DNA from: Paenibacillus alvei
GTDB lineage: Bacteria > Bacillota > Bacilli > Paenibacillales > NBRC-103111
Length of the DNA stretch: 45,723 nt
Assembly: GCA_945881905.1 (NCBI GenBank)
Contig: CAMCVV010000016.1
Coordinates: forward strand, 1-45,723
Direction of reading: 5' to 3'
In this document: positions 24,424 to 33,445 of the stretch, piece by piece
Layout: every line of letters starts with the position of its first letter
How positions within the stretch are numbered: the stretch's first letter is position 1
Made by a program: the position numbers and the translations under genes
Notes under the pieces: model-generated
The model's database searches: none
Told to the model about the DNA's origin: nothing
Seen by the model: the letters and a program-made list of their open reading frames with translations, nothing else

Positions 24424-26946
24424 TTAGGTGCGAGTGAATAAAGGCAGTTCAAAGGGATGAGCGAACTGTGTGGAAATCGGACGCACACGAATTGAAAAAT
24501 GAGGACCATGGTATAAATGTGCAGGAATGGTAGCAACATATGGATAAGTTCTTAGTTGGTCATGTGGGTCAATAGGTTGCACCAACTTCATCTCGATCGC
24601 TTGTTGAGCCCAATGGCCATCGTGATCTTCGTAATAAATCAACTCTACGATCGTGTCCGCAGGCCAAACCTCACCATACAGAATATGGGCTGTAATCATT
24701 TTCAAAGGTTGACCGATTACAGCGTGATCATGCACAGAAACAATCTTCACCTGGTACCAATGTGAACGCATGAATGACTTGTAGTTCGCGACTTGCTCAG
24801 CGAGTGGATGATGGAGTGAAAAGGCTCTAGCTCGTTTGGCACAAGGCAAGTAAGACTTCAATGTATAATCGTGTAACATCCGATGCGAATTGTATTGAGG
24901 GCTCAAGGAACGAATCGAAGCTTTCATCATGTGTATCCAGGGATGATGCGAATCGTCTCCACTGTAATAGCGTGGAATAATTTCATGTTCAAGCATGCGG
25001 TAGATGGTTTCCGTATTTTCCTGATCAAGATCTTGATCCGAATCAAAATCAGTGCTTGTGATCGCCCAACCATTCGCTCCATTAAATCCTTCCTCCCACC
25101 AACCATCGAGAATACTGAAATTCAGAACACCATTCATTGCAGCTTTTTGTCCGCTGGTGCCACTAGCTTCGTAAGGTCGTCGAGGATTATTTAACCATAC
25201 ATCGACACCTTGTACGAGAAATCGAGCAATACGAATATCATAATTTTCCAAAATGATAATTTTCCCTAGAAATTCTTCTCTTTGTGAAATGCGATAAATG
25301 GCACGAATCATTTCCTGTCCGTCTTGATCCGCAGGATGTGCTTTCCCTGCAAACACCAATTGAATCGGCTTATCGGGGTGACACACGAGATGGCGAAGTC
25401 GTTCTAGATCCGAAAAGATTAAAGTAGCTCTTTTGTAAGTGGCAAAACGTCTCGCAAATCCAATCGTTAGAATATGTGGCGATAGAAATTGTTTGACTTG
25501 CTGTATTTCGACTGAAGTTGAAGGGTAACGCTGGAGCCGCGCAATGAGGTTTTGGCGGATGTGTTCAATCATTCGTTGTTTTAATTTCATATGCACGTCC
25601 CACATTAATGCATCGGGGATGTGATCGATACATGTCCAATATTGAGGATTGCTTTGTTCGATGATATCGTTAGCGGGTATATATGCTTGAATGAGTTGTT
25701 TCCACTCAAGTGCCAGCCATGTTTGCAAATGAACACCATTGGTGATTGCATCAATCGGTACTTCAGATGCTTCTATATTTCCATAAAAGGATCTAAACAT
25801 TTCTCTAGACACGGCACCATGAAGTTTACTGACACCATTACGAAATGAAGACATCTGTAACGCTAAATGTGTCATATTAAATAAACCTGTTGGTTCATCA
25901 TATCCGAGCTGTAACAATCCGCGTTGGTCGGCTGGAATCTTAGAACAAGCTCGATGCAAGTAGGATTCGACTATATCCATCGGAAAGGAATCGTGTCCAG
26001 CAGCGACAGGTGTATGCGTCGTAAACACGGTAGAGGCTTTCACGATTTCTACTGCTGTAAGGAAGGGGACATCACGTTCGATCAGCTCGATCATCCGCTC
26101 GATGGTTAAGAATGCTGCATGACCTTCATTGATGTGGTATACAAGCGGGACAATGCGGAGTGCGTGTAGTGCTTTTCTTCCACCCATCCCGAGTATGATT
26201 TCTTGTGTGAGTCGCATTTCTTGATCCCCACCATACAGTTGCGATGTAGATGTGCGACTTCGTTCTGAATTTCCATCATGATCAGCATCGAGGAGAAATA
26301 CATCGACTTTGCCTACATGAGCCACCCAGATCCGCAAGGCAATCTGCTGGTCAGCGATATCAAGGTAGACCATTAATGGTGTTCCTTCGTGTAAAACAAG
26401 CTGTAGAGGAAGTTTCGAGAAATCATAACGGTGTAAGTGGATCTGTTGGTCACCTTCAAGTGAAATTTTTTGATTGAAATAGCCTTTACGATAAAGCAGA
26501 CCTATTCCTACCAATGGGATTCCTAAATCACTGGCTGATTTGCAATGATCACCTGCAAGAATACCGAGTCCGCCTGAATACATAGGTAAAGACTCATGAA
26601 AACCAAACTCAGCGCAGAAATAGGCTACCTTGCAATCATGGATGTTGGGGAACTGTTGTTGAAACCAAGAATCACTAGACATGTATGTATCAAATTGTGC
26701 GCAGACAAGTTGATACGCTTCAATGAACTCTTTACGCGTACTCAAGGTGTTTAAGATCGACTCATCGATCTCATGGAGTAATTGAACTGGATTATGATCA
26801 ATTTCTTCCCAATGACGAGGTGAAATCATAGCAAATAGTTCAAGAGCGCTCTCATTCCAGCTATACCATAAATTATGGGATAATTCATGTAAACGTTGGA
26901 TAGGAACAGGAAGTGTTCGAGAATGGTGAATGAAAGACATGTTCAT
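24424..26946 (-). CDS. glgP: alpha-glucan (glycogen/maltodextrin) phosphorylase, DUF3417-containing type
   Basis: An 840-residue PLP enzyme that releases glucose 1-phosphate from alpha-1,4-glucans. It belongs to the subfamily with an N-terminal DUF3417 domain (LSHNLWYSWNESALELF near residue 21), also found in Thermotoga and archaea. The catalytic core has AYFCAEFGFHESLPMYSGGLGILAGDH near 109-135 and EASGTSGQKAAMNGVLNFSILDGWW near 597-621, the latter with the cofactor lysine. A beta-rich C-terminal domain follows. The start has GGGAGTGA upstream. No glgA, glgB or glgC is in the window, so it may serve maltodextrin or spore carbohydrate use. Confidence 0.93.
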   Translation of the reverse strand: MNMSFIHHSRTLPVPIQRLHELSHNLWYSWNESALELFAMISPRHWEEIDHNPVQLLHEIDESILNTLSTRKEFIEAYQLVCAQFDTYMSSDSWFQQQFPNIHDCKVAYFCAEFGFHESLPMYSGGLGILAGDHCKSASDLGIPLVGIGLLYRKGYFNQKISLEGDQQIHLHRYDFSKLPLQLVLHEGTPLMVYLDIADQQIALRIWVAHVGKVDVFLLDADHDGNSERSRTSTSQLYGGDQEMRLTQEIILGMGGRKALHALRIVPLVYHINEGHAAFLTIERMIELIERDVPFLTAVEIVKASTVFTTHTPVAAGHDSFPMDIVESYLHRACSKIPADQRGLLQLGYDEPTGLFNMTHLALQMSSFRNGVSKLHGAVSREMFRSFYGNIEASEVPIDAITNGVHLQTWLALEWKQLIQAYIPANDIIEQSNPQYWTCIDHIPDALMWDVHMKLKQRMIEHIRQNLIARLQRYPSTSVEIQQVKQFLSPHILTIGFARRFATYKRATLIFSDLERLRHLVCHPDKPIQLVFAGKAHPADQDGQEMIRAIYRISQREEFLGKIIILENYDIRIARFLVQGVDVWLNNPRRPYEASGTSGQKAAMNGVLNFSILDGWWEEGFNGANGWAITSTDFDSDQDLDQENTETIYRMLEHEIIPRYYSGDDSHHPWIHMMKASIRSLSPQYNSHRMLHDYTLKSYLPCAKRARAFSLHHPLAEQVANYKSFMRSHWYQVKIVSVHDHAVIGQPLKMITAHILYGEVWPADTIVELIYYEDHDGHWAQQAIEMKLVQPIDPHDQLRTYPYVATIPAHLYHGPHFSIRVRPISTQFAHPFELPLFTRT

Positions 26947-26998
26947 GGAAATTGGATCACTCCCTCATCAGGTTTCTTTTCTTATTATTTGTTGAGGG

Positions 26999-28222
26999 TT
27001 AGGCATTCATACATTTTTTGATCAACAAATGACCGCTATAGAGAACAAAAATAATGATAAAACAACCGATGAATATCCAGAGTTGTAACGGAAGGGTGTA
27101 AGCAGTGAAATGAAGCATCGATGTCTGATGGGGAAAGCTCGGGAAGAACTCGACGAACGTTTGTCGGATTGGTTGCAAGGGGTTCCATAATACAATGACA
27201 AGTAAAGCGGAAATCAAACCATGTGTGAACCGCGCAACAAAGAAAGGTACATAACTTATATTCATTGCGCTGACCATGCTCATGATTTGGGTATGAACAG
27301 ATAGCCCTGCCCATGATATGATAAACGCAGTGACAGCAGTTGTGCTCATTAAGGAGATACTGCCTACTTGTTGAGCAGCAGTCTGGGCTCCGAGTGTCAC
27401 TTCAACCAGACCATGAAGGATTGCACTTGATAACTCGGGTGGTATGCCTACAACCGTTAGCACAATACCGATCAACTCATCCATACCATGCAGTAGTTTT
27501 CCAGTAGAGAAAACTTCCAATAGCACAGAAAAAAAAACAACCAAACCACCGATGATAAAAATCAATTGCAAAGCATGTCGAATCGCTTGCGCAATAATTG
27601 TTCCAGGAGGTCTTCCATCACGCAATCGCGCTTGATGCATTGCTTCAAATGCTCGAAACCACCACGAATGAGTAGTTGATGTTGAATCGACTTCTGAGTT
27701 AGCAGAGCGACGGTAATAGCGCATCAGGATACCCACGATCACAGCTCCAAGATAGTGAGCAACAATGAGGATCAGCGCAAGACTCGTATCTTTGAAGAAG
27801 CCTACACATACAGCGCCCACTAGGAAAATCGGATCGGCTGTTGTGGTAAATGCTAGCAAACGCTCTGCTTCATGCTTATGTAAGTAACCTTGTTGCCAGA
27901 TTTGTAAAGTCATGCGAGCACCAACGGGATAACCCGAAGCAAATCCCATCGCCATAACGAAGCCACCTACGCCAGGAACTTTAAATACAGGTCTCATCAT
28001 CGGATCTAGAACGGAACCAAAAAAATGAACAATACCAAAGCCAAGCAAACATTCAGAAATCACAAAAAAAGGAAAAAGAGCAGGAAAAAGAACCTCCCAC
28101 CAAATGGAAATTCCGTTCACAGCTGCGCTTAGACTCTCATGTGGGAAGACAGACACTAAAAGTAATGAAGTGATGGATAGTAAAATAATGAGACTCACTT
28201 GTAATGCGCCCGTCTTTTCCAT
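26999..28222 (-). CDS. ylbJ: sporulation integral membrane protein YlbJ
   Basis: A 407-residue polytopic membrane protein of the YlbJ family, related to nucleoside-recognition/gate proteins. In Bacillus it is needed for spore envelope formation. The hydrophobic segments number about eight to ten. Family signatures seen: WWEVLFPALFPFFVISE near residues 41-57, GFASGYPVGARM near 93-104 and ADPIFLVGAVCVGFF near 128-143. GGGAGGG precedes the ATG. It sits between two small genes and glgP, all on the minus strand. Confidence 0.9.
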   Translation of the reverse strand: MEKTGALQVSLIILLSITSLLLVSVFPHESLSAAVNGISIWWEVLFPALFPFFVISECLLGFGIVHFFGSVLDPMMRPVFKVPGVGGFVMAMGFASGYPVGARMTLQIWQQGYLHKHEAERLLAFTTTADPIFLVGAVCVGFFKDTSLALILIVAHYLGAVIVGILMRYYRRSANSEVDSTSTTHSWWFRAFEAMHQARLRDGRPPGTIIAQAIRHALQLIFIIGGLVVFFSVLLEVFSTGKLLHGMDELIGIVLTVVGIPPELSSAILHGLVEVTLGAQTAAQQVGSISLMSTTAVTAFIISWAGLSVHTQIMSMVSAMNISYVPFFVARFTHGLISALLVIVLWNPLQPIRQTFVEFFPSFPHQTSMLHFTAYTLPLQLWIFIGCFIIIFVLYSGHLLIKKCMNA

Positions 28223-28297
28223 AACTAATCCCTCCCCCGCGATACCAGTGTATGTTTGGGGTGAAGGAGTTATATCATTCTAATGCGGGAGACGATC

Positions 28298-28534
28298 TTA
28301 TTTTTTTCTGAGAGGAGTGTCTGTTAATAAATAATCAACATCTGTATCAATGACAGTTACTTTATTGTAACAACAAGGAAACACAAGCAGTTTCTTTTTA
28401 CCTTCATGAATCTCTTGAAGTTCGCTTGGCTTCAAGGGGAGGATAATATTTTGAGATTGACAAAACGGACATTCCACAACATAAATATCTTTCATCATCG
28501 TCTCGTAGGGCCATGTATTCGCGAAAGGAATCAT
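28298..28534 (-). CDS. small hypothetical protein with CPFC...CC zinc-finger-like motif
   Basis: A 78-residue protein I do not recognise. It has ECPFCQSQNI near residues 20-29 and VFPCCYNKVTV near 51-61, so four cysteines are spaced as in a small zinc ribbon. Its ATG overlaps the stop of the upstream YycC-like gene (ATGA), which indicates translational coupling and supports this start over the Met at residue 13 or 14. Expression with the neighbour is likely. The function is unknown. Confidence 0.7.
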   Translation of the reverse strand: MIPFANTWPYETMMKDIYVVECPFCQSQNIILPLKPSELQEIHEGKKKLLVFPCCYNKVTVIDTDVDYLLTDTPLRKK

Positions 28535-28689
28535 GAACTAGAATCATCCTGCGCATCTGTTTTTTTGGAAAGTTCAACTAATTTTTGCATGAGGATATGC
28601 TGTGGCATGTGCATCAGATGCTCGATTGGGATTTGTAATTGTGCAGCTAACTTTTGTGCGGTTTCTGCTGATATTTGAAGTGGCTTCAT
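28531..28689 (-). CDS. yycC: YycC-like small protein
   Basis: A 52-residue protein starting MKPLQISAETAQKLA and containing IPIEHLMHMPQHILMQKL, which resembles the Bacillus YycC family of unknown function. The start at 28689 is set by GGAGG and GAGGA upstream; an open frame continues further up without an SD. It is coupled to the zinc-ribbon-like gene downstream. The family call is from memory and should be tested. Confidence 0.65.
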   Translation of the reverse strand: MKPLQISAETAQKLAAQLQIPIEHLMHMPQHILMQKLVELSKKTDAQDDSSS

Positions 28690-28826
28690 TTCCTCTTCGC
28701 CTCCATACTGAAATCTGGTGTTAGCATGATTATACCTCAATATGTGTTTTGATGGTAGGAAAGAAGCTTGAACTTTCATCGTAAATCTCATAAAAAAAAT
28801 TTTTAATTATTTAATGAAAAAACTTA

Positions 28827-28856
28827 TTGAAAAATATTAGATTTATATCATATAAT
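28827..28856 (+). promoter_or_regulatory. sigma-A promoter of the gene at 28912
   Basis: TTGAAA (28827-28832) is 18 bases from TATAAT (28851-28856) in an AT-rich stretch, 56 bases before the start. Confidence 0.65.
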
Positions 28857-28911
28857 TGTATAACAACTCAGAAAATACTTAATATTGCAAAAAAAGGAAA
28901 GGAGATACGTA

Positions 28912-29271
28912 ATGAAAGTAGAACAACTTCCTTTAGCACGACAAGTGGAAATAGTGTTTTCTGAAATTAAAGAAGAGTTAAAAGTATTAAATTCAGGCAC
29001 TTTATTTTTGCAAATTCGTAATAATGTGATTGGTAAATTCGGCATTAAGCACATACCTATAGAAGGTATAGGTGGAGAATTGCAAAGTCAATCTACAGGA
29101 TTAACAGAGCCCCATTTTCAATCTTTTATTCAAATGGCGCTGCAATCCTTGCAGTATAAGAAATGGACACACGGTGAGATATTATTTGATTTCAGGATCA
29201 AGCAAAATACACTACATGCAAGTGTTCAATTCGAATCCAACTATAATTTGGCGAATTTATCTAAAACGTAA
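28912..29271 (+). CDS. conserved hypothetical protein
   Basis: A 119-residue soluble protein, start fixed by AAAGGAG about nine bases before ATG 28912. It begins VEQLPLARQVEIVFSEIKE and has a central FLQIRNNVIGKFGIKHIPIEG and a C-terminal QFESNYNLANL. It has no membrane segment or known catalytic motif. It looks like a single-domain protein conserved in spore-forming Bacilli, but I cannot name the family. It has its own good promoter and a strong bidirectional terminator, so it is monocistronic. Confidence 0.75.
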   Translation: MKVEQLPLARQVEIVFSEIKEELKVLNSGTLFLQIRNNVIGKFGIKHIPIEGIGGELQSQSTGLTEPHFQSFIQMALQSLQYKKWTHGEILFDFRIKQNTLHASVQFESNYNLANLSKT

Positions 29272-29304
29272 CGAATATTCATGCGTTGACTTGTATTTCA
29301 CAAA

Positions 29305-29338
29305 AAAGAAAGGGTGATCGAATGATCACCCTTTCTTT
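29305..29338. terminator. bidirectional terminator
   Basis: A 15-bp perfect stem (29305-29319 with 29324-29338) with loop gaat has an A run on the left and T-rich bases on the right. It lies between convergent genes. Confidence 0.85.
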
Positions 29339-29354
29339 CCATGCAAGTTTGAAT

Positions 29355-29582
29355 TTATCTACCTGTTTGACTAGCTAATGTTTGTTCTGCAATTTGTACC
29401 AATCGACGAGTAATGTGACCCCCAATTGCACCCGTATCACGAGTAGCCATGTAACCATAATAACCATCTTGGGGGATTTGTATGCCTAGCTCTTGAGCGA
29501 CTTCATATTTCAATTGCTCTAATGCTTGACTTGCTTGAGGAACGACTAAAGTGTTACTACCTCTTGATTGTCCTGCTCCCAC
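29355..29582 (-). CDS. alpha/beta-type small acid-soluble spore protein
   Basis: A 75-residue DNA-binding SASP that coats and protects spore DNA. Two family signatures are clear: LEQLKYEVAQELGIQIP with the GPR protease-type acidic site (the E-A/L-G region), and GYYGYMATRDTGAIGGHITRRLVQIAEQ. The start is read as GTG at 29582, five bases after GGAGGTGA; a frame five codons longer would start inside the SD. It is monocistronic with a strong terminator. I could not find a convincing sigma-G promoter. Confidence 0.95.
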   Translation of the reverse strand: MGAGQSRGSNTLVVPQASQALEQLKYEVAQELGIQIPQDGYYGYMATRDTGAIGGHITRRLVQIAEQTLASQTGR

Positions 29583-29693
29583 AGTTATCACCTCCATTCA
29601 TAAAATAGTCTTTACCAAAAATCAAAAACTAAGCATGACAACTAATGGTAAATTACAGTATGATTAACCAAAGCGGTTGAAAGGAATATGTTC

Positions 29694-29979
29694 ATGGTGT
29701 CTGAGTTCCACATGGAAGTGTCAAATGTAACATTTGATGCTGGATTACAGCTTATATACTTGCGGATGTGTTATTGATGATGGGAGACAATGAAATCATC
29801 AAGGAACCAATGTGTATCGATGTGGGCCTTCCGGCTTTATTACATAGTGGATTCAGGAAACGTTGCCCAATCGTTGGCGCGATCCATATCATCCACATGT
29901 GATTCATACCGTAGATCTTGTGAAAAAGGCAATCGTTCAAATTAAACTAGCTAGAGGTGCATCATATGGCGAATTCTAA
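29694..29979 (+). pseudogene. decayed gene with two frameshifts, unknown family
   Basis: An ATG at 29694 with AAAGG upstream opens a frame (MVSEFHMEVSNVTFDAGLQL) that stops early. The coding-like sequence continues in a second frame (YILADVLLMMGDNEIIKEP, then MCIDVGLPALLHSGFRKR) and after about 29880 in a third (DPYHPHVIHTVDLVKKAIVQ) up to TAA 29977-29979. Both frame changes fit single-base deletions. The composite of about 95 residues looks like one real protein that I cannot name. Its 3' end overlaps the RNase H start. Sequencing error is the alternative. Confidence 0.45.
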
Positions 29980-30559
29980 ATATTATGTTGTTTGGGAAGG
30001 TCATCTACCAGGTATTTATCGTTCTTGGGCAGATTGCCAAACGCAAACAAAACACTATCCACAAGCAAAATTTAAATCTTTTGAAACGCTACAAGAGGCC
30101 GAGCAAGCCTACCATCAGGGCAGGAAATCGACCAACGTTATCTCGGATATAGGTATCGAATTCGATAGTGTTTCGGTTGATGTGGGTTGTTTAGGTAACC
30201 CTGGTATTGTTGAATACAAGGGTGTGGATACGCGTACAGGCGAGATTCTTTTTCACAAAGGACCTATAGGCAAAGGAACAAACAATCTAGGCGAGTTTCT
30301 AGCTATTGTGCACGCACTTGCTTATTTGAAATCTATAAATAGCAATAAAACCATTTACACAGATTCAGTGACAGCGTTAAGTTGGATTCGAAAACAACAG
30401 GTATCGACGAATTTGGTCAGAGATGAAACTACCGCGGAGATGTGGCAACTTGTAGATCGAGCGCTGGACTGGTTGCGCCATCATACATATACGAACCGAA
30501 TTCTGAAATGGGACACGAAAAAGCATGGAGAAATCAAAGCGGATTTCGGGAGAAAGTAG
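29966..30559 (+). CDS. viroplasmin/RNase H domain protein
   Basis: A 197-residue ribonuclease H of the type with an N-terminal viroplasmin (RNA-DNA hybrid/dsRNA-binding) domain: KYYVVWEGHLPGIYRSW at residues 5-21 and FKSFETLQEAEQAY near 38. The catalytic domain has the acidic residues in SVDVGCLGNPG (first Asp), NNLGEFLAIVHAL (Glu), IYTDSVTALSWI (Asp) and ADFGRK (final Asp). All four metal ligands appear present, so it should be active on RNA in RNA:DNA hybrids. The ATG at 29966 is six bases after AGAGGTG; a GTG at 29957 is inside that SD. Confidence 0.92.
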   Translation: MANSKYYVVWEGHLPGIYRSWADCQTQTKHYPQAKFKSFETLQEAEQAYHQGRKSTNVISDIGIEFDSVSVDVGCLGNPGIVEYKGVDTRTGEILFHKGPIGKGTNNLGEFLAIVHALAYLKSINSNKTIYTDSVTALSWIRKQQVSTNLVRDETTAEMWQLVDRALDWLRHHTYTNRILKWDTKKHGEIKADFGRK

Positions 30560-30602
30560 TTTTAGGGTCTGGATCAATAAGTGGCAGTAAACTCTGAAAA
30601 TA

Positions 30603-30611
30603 TGTTATAAT
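30603..30611 (+). promoter_or_regulatory. extended -10 promoter of ilvD
   Basis: TGtTATAAT (30603-30611) lies 43 bases before the GTG start. The -35 is poor. No T-box or leader hairpin is seen between promoter and start. Confidence 0.55.
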
Positions 30612-30654
30612 TATTAACAGTGTTTTCAATGTGAATCTCTGGGAGGAACGTCTA

Positions 30655-32337
30655 GTGGTAAAAAAAATGCGTAGTGATATGATCAAAAAAGGTTTTGACC
30701 GTGCACCTCACCGTAGTCTGTTGCGTGCAGCAGGTGTCAAGGAAGAAGATTTCGGAAAACCATTCATTGCTGTATGTAATTCGTATATTGATATAGTACC
30801 AGGTCACGTACATTTACAGGAGTTCGGCAAAATCGTTAAAGAAGCCATCCGTGAAGCAGGAGGTGTTCCCTTTGAATTTAACACCATTGGTGTTGATGAT
30901 GGGATAGCAATGGGGCATATCGGTATGCGGTACTCATTACCCAGTCGTGAAATCATTGCGGATTCTCTTGAAACTGTGGTAAATGCACATTGGTTCGATG
31001 GATTAATCTGTATTCCCAACTGTGACAAAATCACACCAGGTATGATTATGGGACTACTTCGAGTGAATATCCCCACGATTCTTGTAAGCGGTGGACCGAT
31101 GAAAGCAGGTAAAGATAAGAACGGCAAATCTATTTCGCTGTCGTCTGTATTTGAAGGTGTAGGTGCTTTCCAATCTGGCAAAATTAATGAACAAGATCTA
31201 ACTGAACTTGAACAATACGGCTGTCCAACGTGTGGCTCGTGCTCAGGGATGTTTACTGCTAATTCGATGAATTGCTTAGCAGAAGGGTTAGGCATTGCTT
31301 TGCCTGGGAATGGAACAATACTAGCTGTAGACGAAGCGAGAAAAGATTTTGTCAGACTTTCTGCTAGGAAACTGATGGAATTGATCGAGTTAGATATCAA
31401 ACCTAGAGATATTGTGACCATTGAAGCTATTGACAATGCGTTTGCATTAGATATGGCGATGGGTGGTTCAACCAATACTGTTTTGCATACGCTAGCGATA
31501 GCGCATGAAGCAGGCATAGATTATCCGATCGAAAGAATTAATCAAATTGCAGATCGTGTACCTCATTTGGCCAAAATTGCACCTGCATCTGATTTTCACA
31601 TTGAAGATGTTCATCTCGCAGGTGGTGTCAGTGCGATCATTCATGAGTTACTCAAAAAACCAGGTGCATTCAACGGCGATCTACTCTCCGTAACAACGAA
31701 GACGATACGTGAGAATGTCGAAGGTTGTGAAATTCAAAACACAGAAGTCATTCATACGTTAGATAACCCACACAGTGAAAAAGGTGGACTCGCAGTATTG
31801 TTCGGCAACTTAGCACCAGATGGCAGTATTATTAAAGTGGGAGCTGTAGACAAATCTGTCGGCATCCGCTTTGTGGGCCCTGCCATTTGTTTTGATTCGC
31901 AAGAAGAAGCACTTACCGGTATATCAAGTGGTAAAGTGAAAGAAGGTCATGTCGTCGTGATTCGGTATGAAGGACCCAAAGGTGGTCCTGGAATGCCAGA
32001 GATGCTTTCACCGACTTCTTTGATCGTAGGTATGGGTCTTGGAGCAAAAGTGGGTTTAATCACAGATGGTCGATTCTCAGGAGCATCTAGAGGGATTAGC
32101 TTAGGTCATATATCACCTGAAGCAGCTGAAGGTGGCCCGCTTGCTTTCGTACATGATGGCGATATGATTGAGATCCATTTGGAGGATCGCCGTGTCGATG
32201 TCTTGATTTCTGAAGAAGAGATGCAAGAGCGTCGAAAGGATTGGAAAGGCTTTGAACCTAAGATTAAGAGTGGCTATCTGGCCAGATATTCCAAATTAGT
32301 CACTTCAGCAAGCACTGGGGGTATCATGAAAATCTAA
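30655..32337 (+). CDS. ilvD: dihydroxy-acid dehydratase
   Basis: A 560-residue Fe-S dehydratase, the penultimate step of isoleucine and valine synthesis. The cluster cysteines are visible in CNSY (Cys41), [11 protein letters not shown] (Cys123) and [13 protein letters not shown] (Cys196). The C-terminal IlvD signature [24 protein letters not shown] is intact. The start is GTG at 30655, eight bases after GGGAGG; the upstream ATG 30631 overlaps the SD region. No other ilv gene is next to it, so ilvD stands apart from the usual ilv-leu operon. Confidence 0.97.
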   Translation: MVKKMRSDMIKKGFDRAPHRSLLRAAGVKEEDFGKPFIAVCNSYIDIVPGHVHLQEFGKIVKEAIREAGGVPFEFNTIGVDDGIAMGHIGMRYSLPSREIIADSLETVVNAHWFDGLICIPNCDKITPGMIMGLLRVNIPTILVSGGPMKAGKDKNGKSISLSSVFEGVGAFQSGKINEQDLTELEQYGCPTCGSCSGMFTANSMNCLAEGLGIALPGNGTILAVDEARKDFVRLSARKLMELIELDIKPRDIVTIEAIDNAFALDMAMGGSTNTVLHTLAIAHEAGIDYPIERINQIADRVPHLAKIAPASDFHIEDVHLAGGVSAIIHELLKKPGAFNGDLLSVTTKTIRENVEGCEIQNTEVIHTLDNPHSEKGGLAVLFGNLAPDGSIIKVGAVDKSVGIRFVGPAICFDSQEEALTGISSGKVKEGHVVVIRYEGPKGGPGMPEMLSPTSLIVGMGLGAKVGLITDGRFSGASRGISLGHISPEAAEGGPLAFVHDGDMIEIHLEDRRVDVLISEEEMQERRKDWKGFEPKIKSGYLARYSKLVTSASTGGIMKI

Positions 32338-32364
32338 TGGATGCATCATGCGGATGCTGTCCAT

Positions 32365-32421
32365 AAGAACAGGAGCATTCTCTCTAAGTGAGTAAACACT
32401 TAGCGGAATGCTCCTGTTCTT
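32365..32421. terminator. long two-stem hairpin between ilvD and ycgQ
   Basis: An outer 16-bp stem (aagaacaggagcattc 32365-32380 with 32406-32421) encloses an inner 7-bp stem (ctaagtg/cacttag, 32384-32403). It lies between convergent genes and is a likely bidirectional terminator despite the lack of a long T run. Confidence 0.7.
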
Positions 32422-32429
32422 GCATTCAT

Positions 32430-33416
32430 TTACATACCAAAATCATAATTAATGTATACATATGCTGCGCCAGGTTCAGGAATGGGTTCATAAGATTCAA
32501 GTCGCAATTGGATGATTTCTACATCGTTGAACGTCGTTTTCTCAATGATACCTGTAGCACGAATCCAACTATCCGTAGCGAATCGCTGTGCTTGATCATC
32601 TTCAACGAGAACGCCGAATGGAGAACCGTCCGCTGCACAGCATTGAATCGCAAATCGTCCAAGCACAAATTGTTTGTCGGTCATGTCGTCTTGACGATAC
32701 ACAAAGCCTTCTAACGAAATTCTTTTGCCAATGAATTGGTCGAGAAACAGATCGATCGTCGTCAGCGTTTCGATGAAGAGCTCTTCTTTGACTTCTATGA
32801 TTTCCGATGGATAGATTTCTTTGGCGAATATAGCGTACACTTCAGTGAAAATATCGGATACAAACATGGTTTCAAGTGTTGCGTCAGAAGCAGAAGTTTC
32901 TTGACCGCTTTCATTGGAGGCTTGTGTAGTTGCAACAGCAGTCGTATCTTGCGGAACAGTGGCAACATCTTGTGGAACAGTTGCAACATCTTGCGTCACA
33001 GTAGCATCTTGCGCAGCGACTATATTTTGCTTAATCGCGCTTGAACTGCTTAGATTCATTCCTTTTTTTGCTGCGAGAGTTGTTCCCATAGTTGCATTGG
33101 GCATTAGGAAGCCTAGTAAAAGCGGGAGAATGAATAAGCCATAGACGAATACATGTTTAAACCTAGATTCAGCGTGATGATGCTCATGTCCACAATCACA
33201 TGCCTCAGTCTTAGACCAAAGCGAATGGATTGAAACATACAGTTGATAAACAGCCATCGCAAAAAAAGCAATAGCAGACCATTCAATGTAGTTCTGCATA
33301 TGAGGTGCGATATAATAAGACATGCCATCTGTTCTGACTAAATACATAATATAACCAGAAAAACCAAACAAAACGAGAGCTTTTATCAGATATTGCAGTG
33401 AAATTGATTTTTGCAT
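32430..33416 (-). CDS. ycgQ: TIGR03943/YcgQ family permease accessory protein
   Basis: A 328-residue membrane protein of the YcgQ family (DUF1980), the partner of YcgR-type permeases. Hydrophobic segments lie near residues 9-25, 43-62 and 88-104. A metal-binding-looking ACDCGHEHHHAE motif is near 71-82. After a low-complexity Val/Thr/Gln linker (QDVATVP repeats, about 135-165), a C-terminal soluble domain contains FVLGRFAIQCCAADGSPFGVLVE near 250-272, typical of the family. It is 29 bases downstream of ycgR on the same strand. The pair is thought to transport a metal or small ion; the substrate is unproven. Confidence 0.88.
   Translation of the reverse strand: MQKSISLQYLIKALVLFGFSGYIMYLVRTDGMSYYIAPHMQNYIEWSAIAFFAMAVYQLYVSIHSLWSKTEACDCGHEHHHAESRFKHVFVYGLFILPLLLGFLMPNATMGTTLAAKKGMNLSSSSAIKQNIVAAQDATVTQDVATVPQDVATVPQDTTAVATTQASNESGQETSASDATLETMFVSDIFTEVYAIFAKEIYPSEIIEVKEELFIETLTTIDLFLDQFIGKRISLEGFVYRQDDMTDKQFVLGRFAIQCCAADGSPFGVLVEDDQAQRFATDSWIRATGIIEKTTFNDVEIIQLRLESYEPIPEPGAAYVYINYDFGM
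32947..33006. repeat. 21-bp tandem repeat in ycgQ
   Basis: Two near-identical 21-bp units (32947-32967, 32968-32988) and a degenerate third (32989-33006) encode the QDVATVP linker repeats. Confidence 0.8.
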
Positions 33417-33445
33417 CGAGAGGCTACCTCATTTCTCAGGGAAAA

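Noticed and set aside
29598-29690. Sigma-G promoter for the alpha/beta SASP
   Set aside because: CATGCTT and CATACTG occur on the minus strand, but neither has a full -10 with a -35 at 17-18 bases.
30804-31517. A 237-codon minus-strand frame inside ilvD
   Set aside because: Mirror of a highly conserved gene with strong codon bias; no SD or known motif.
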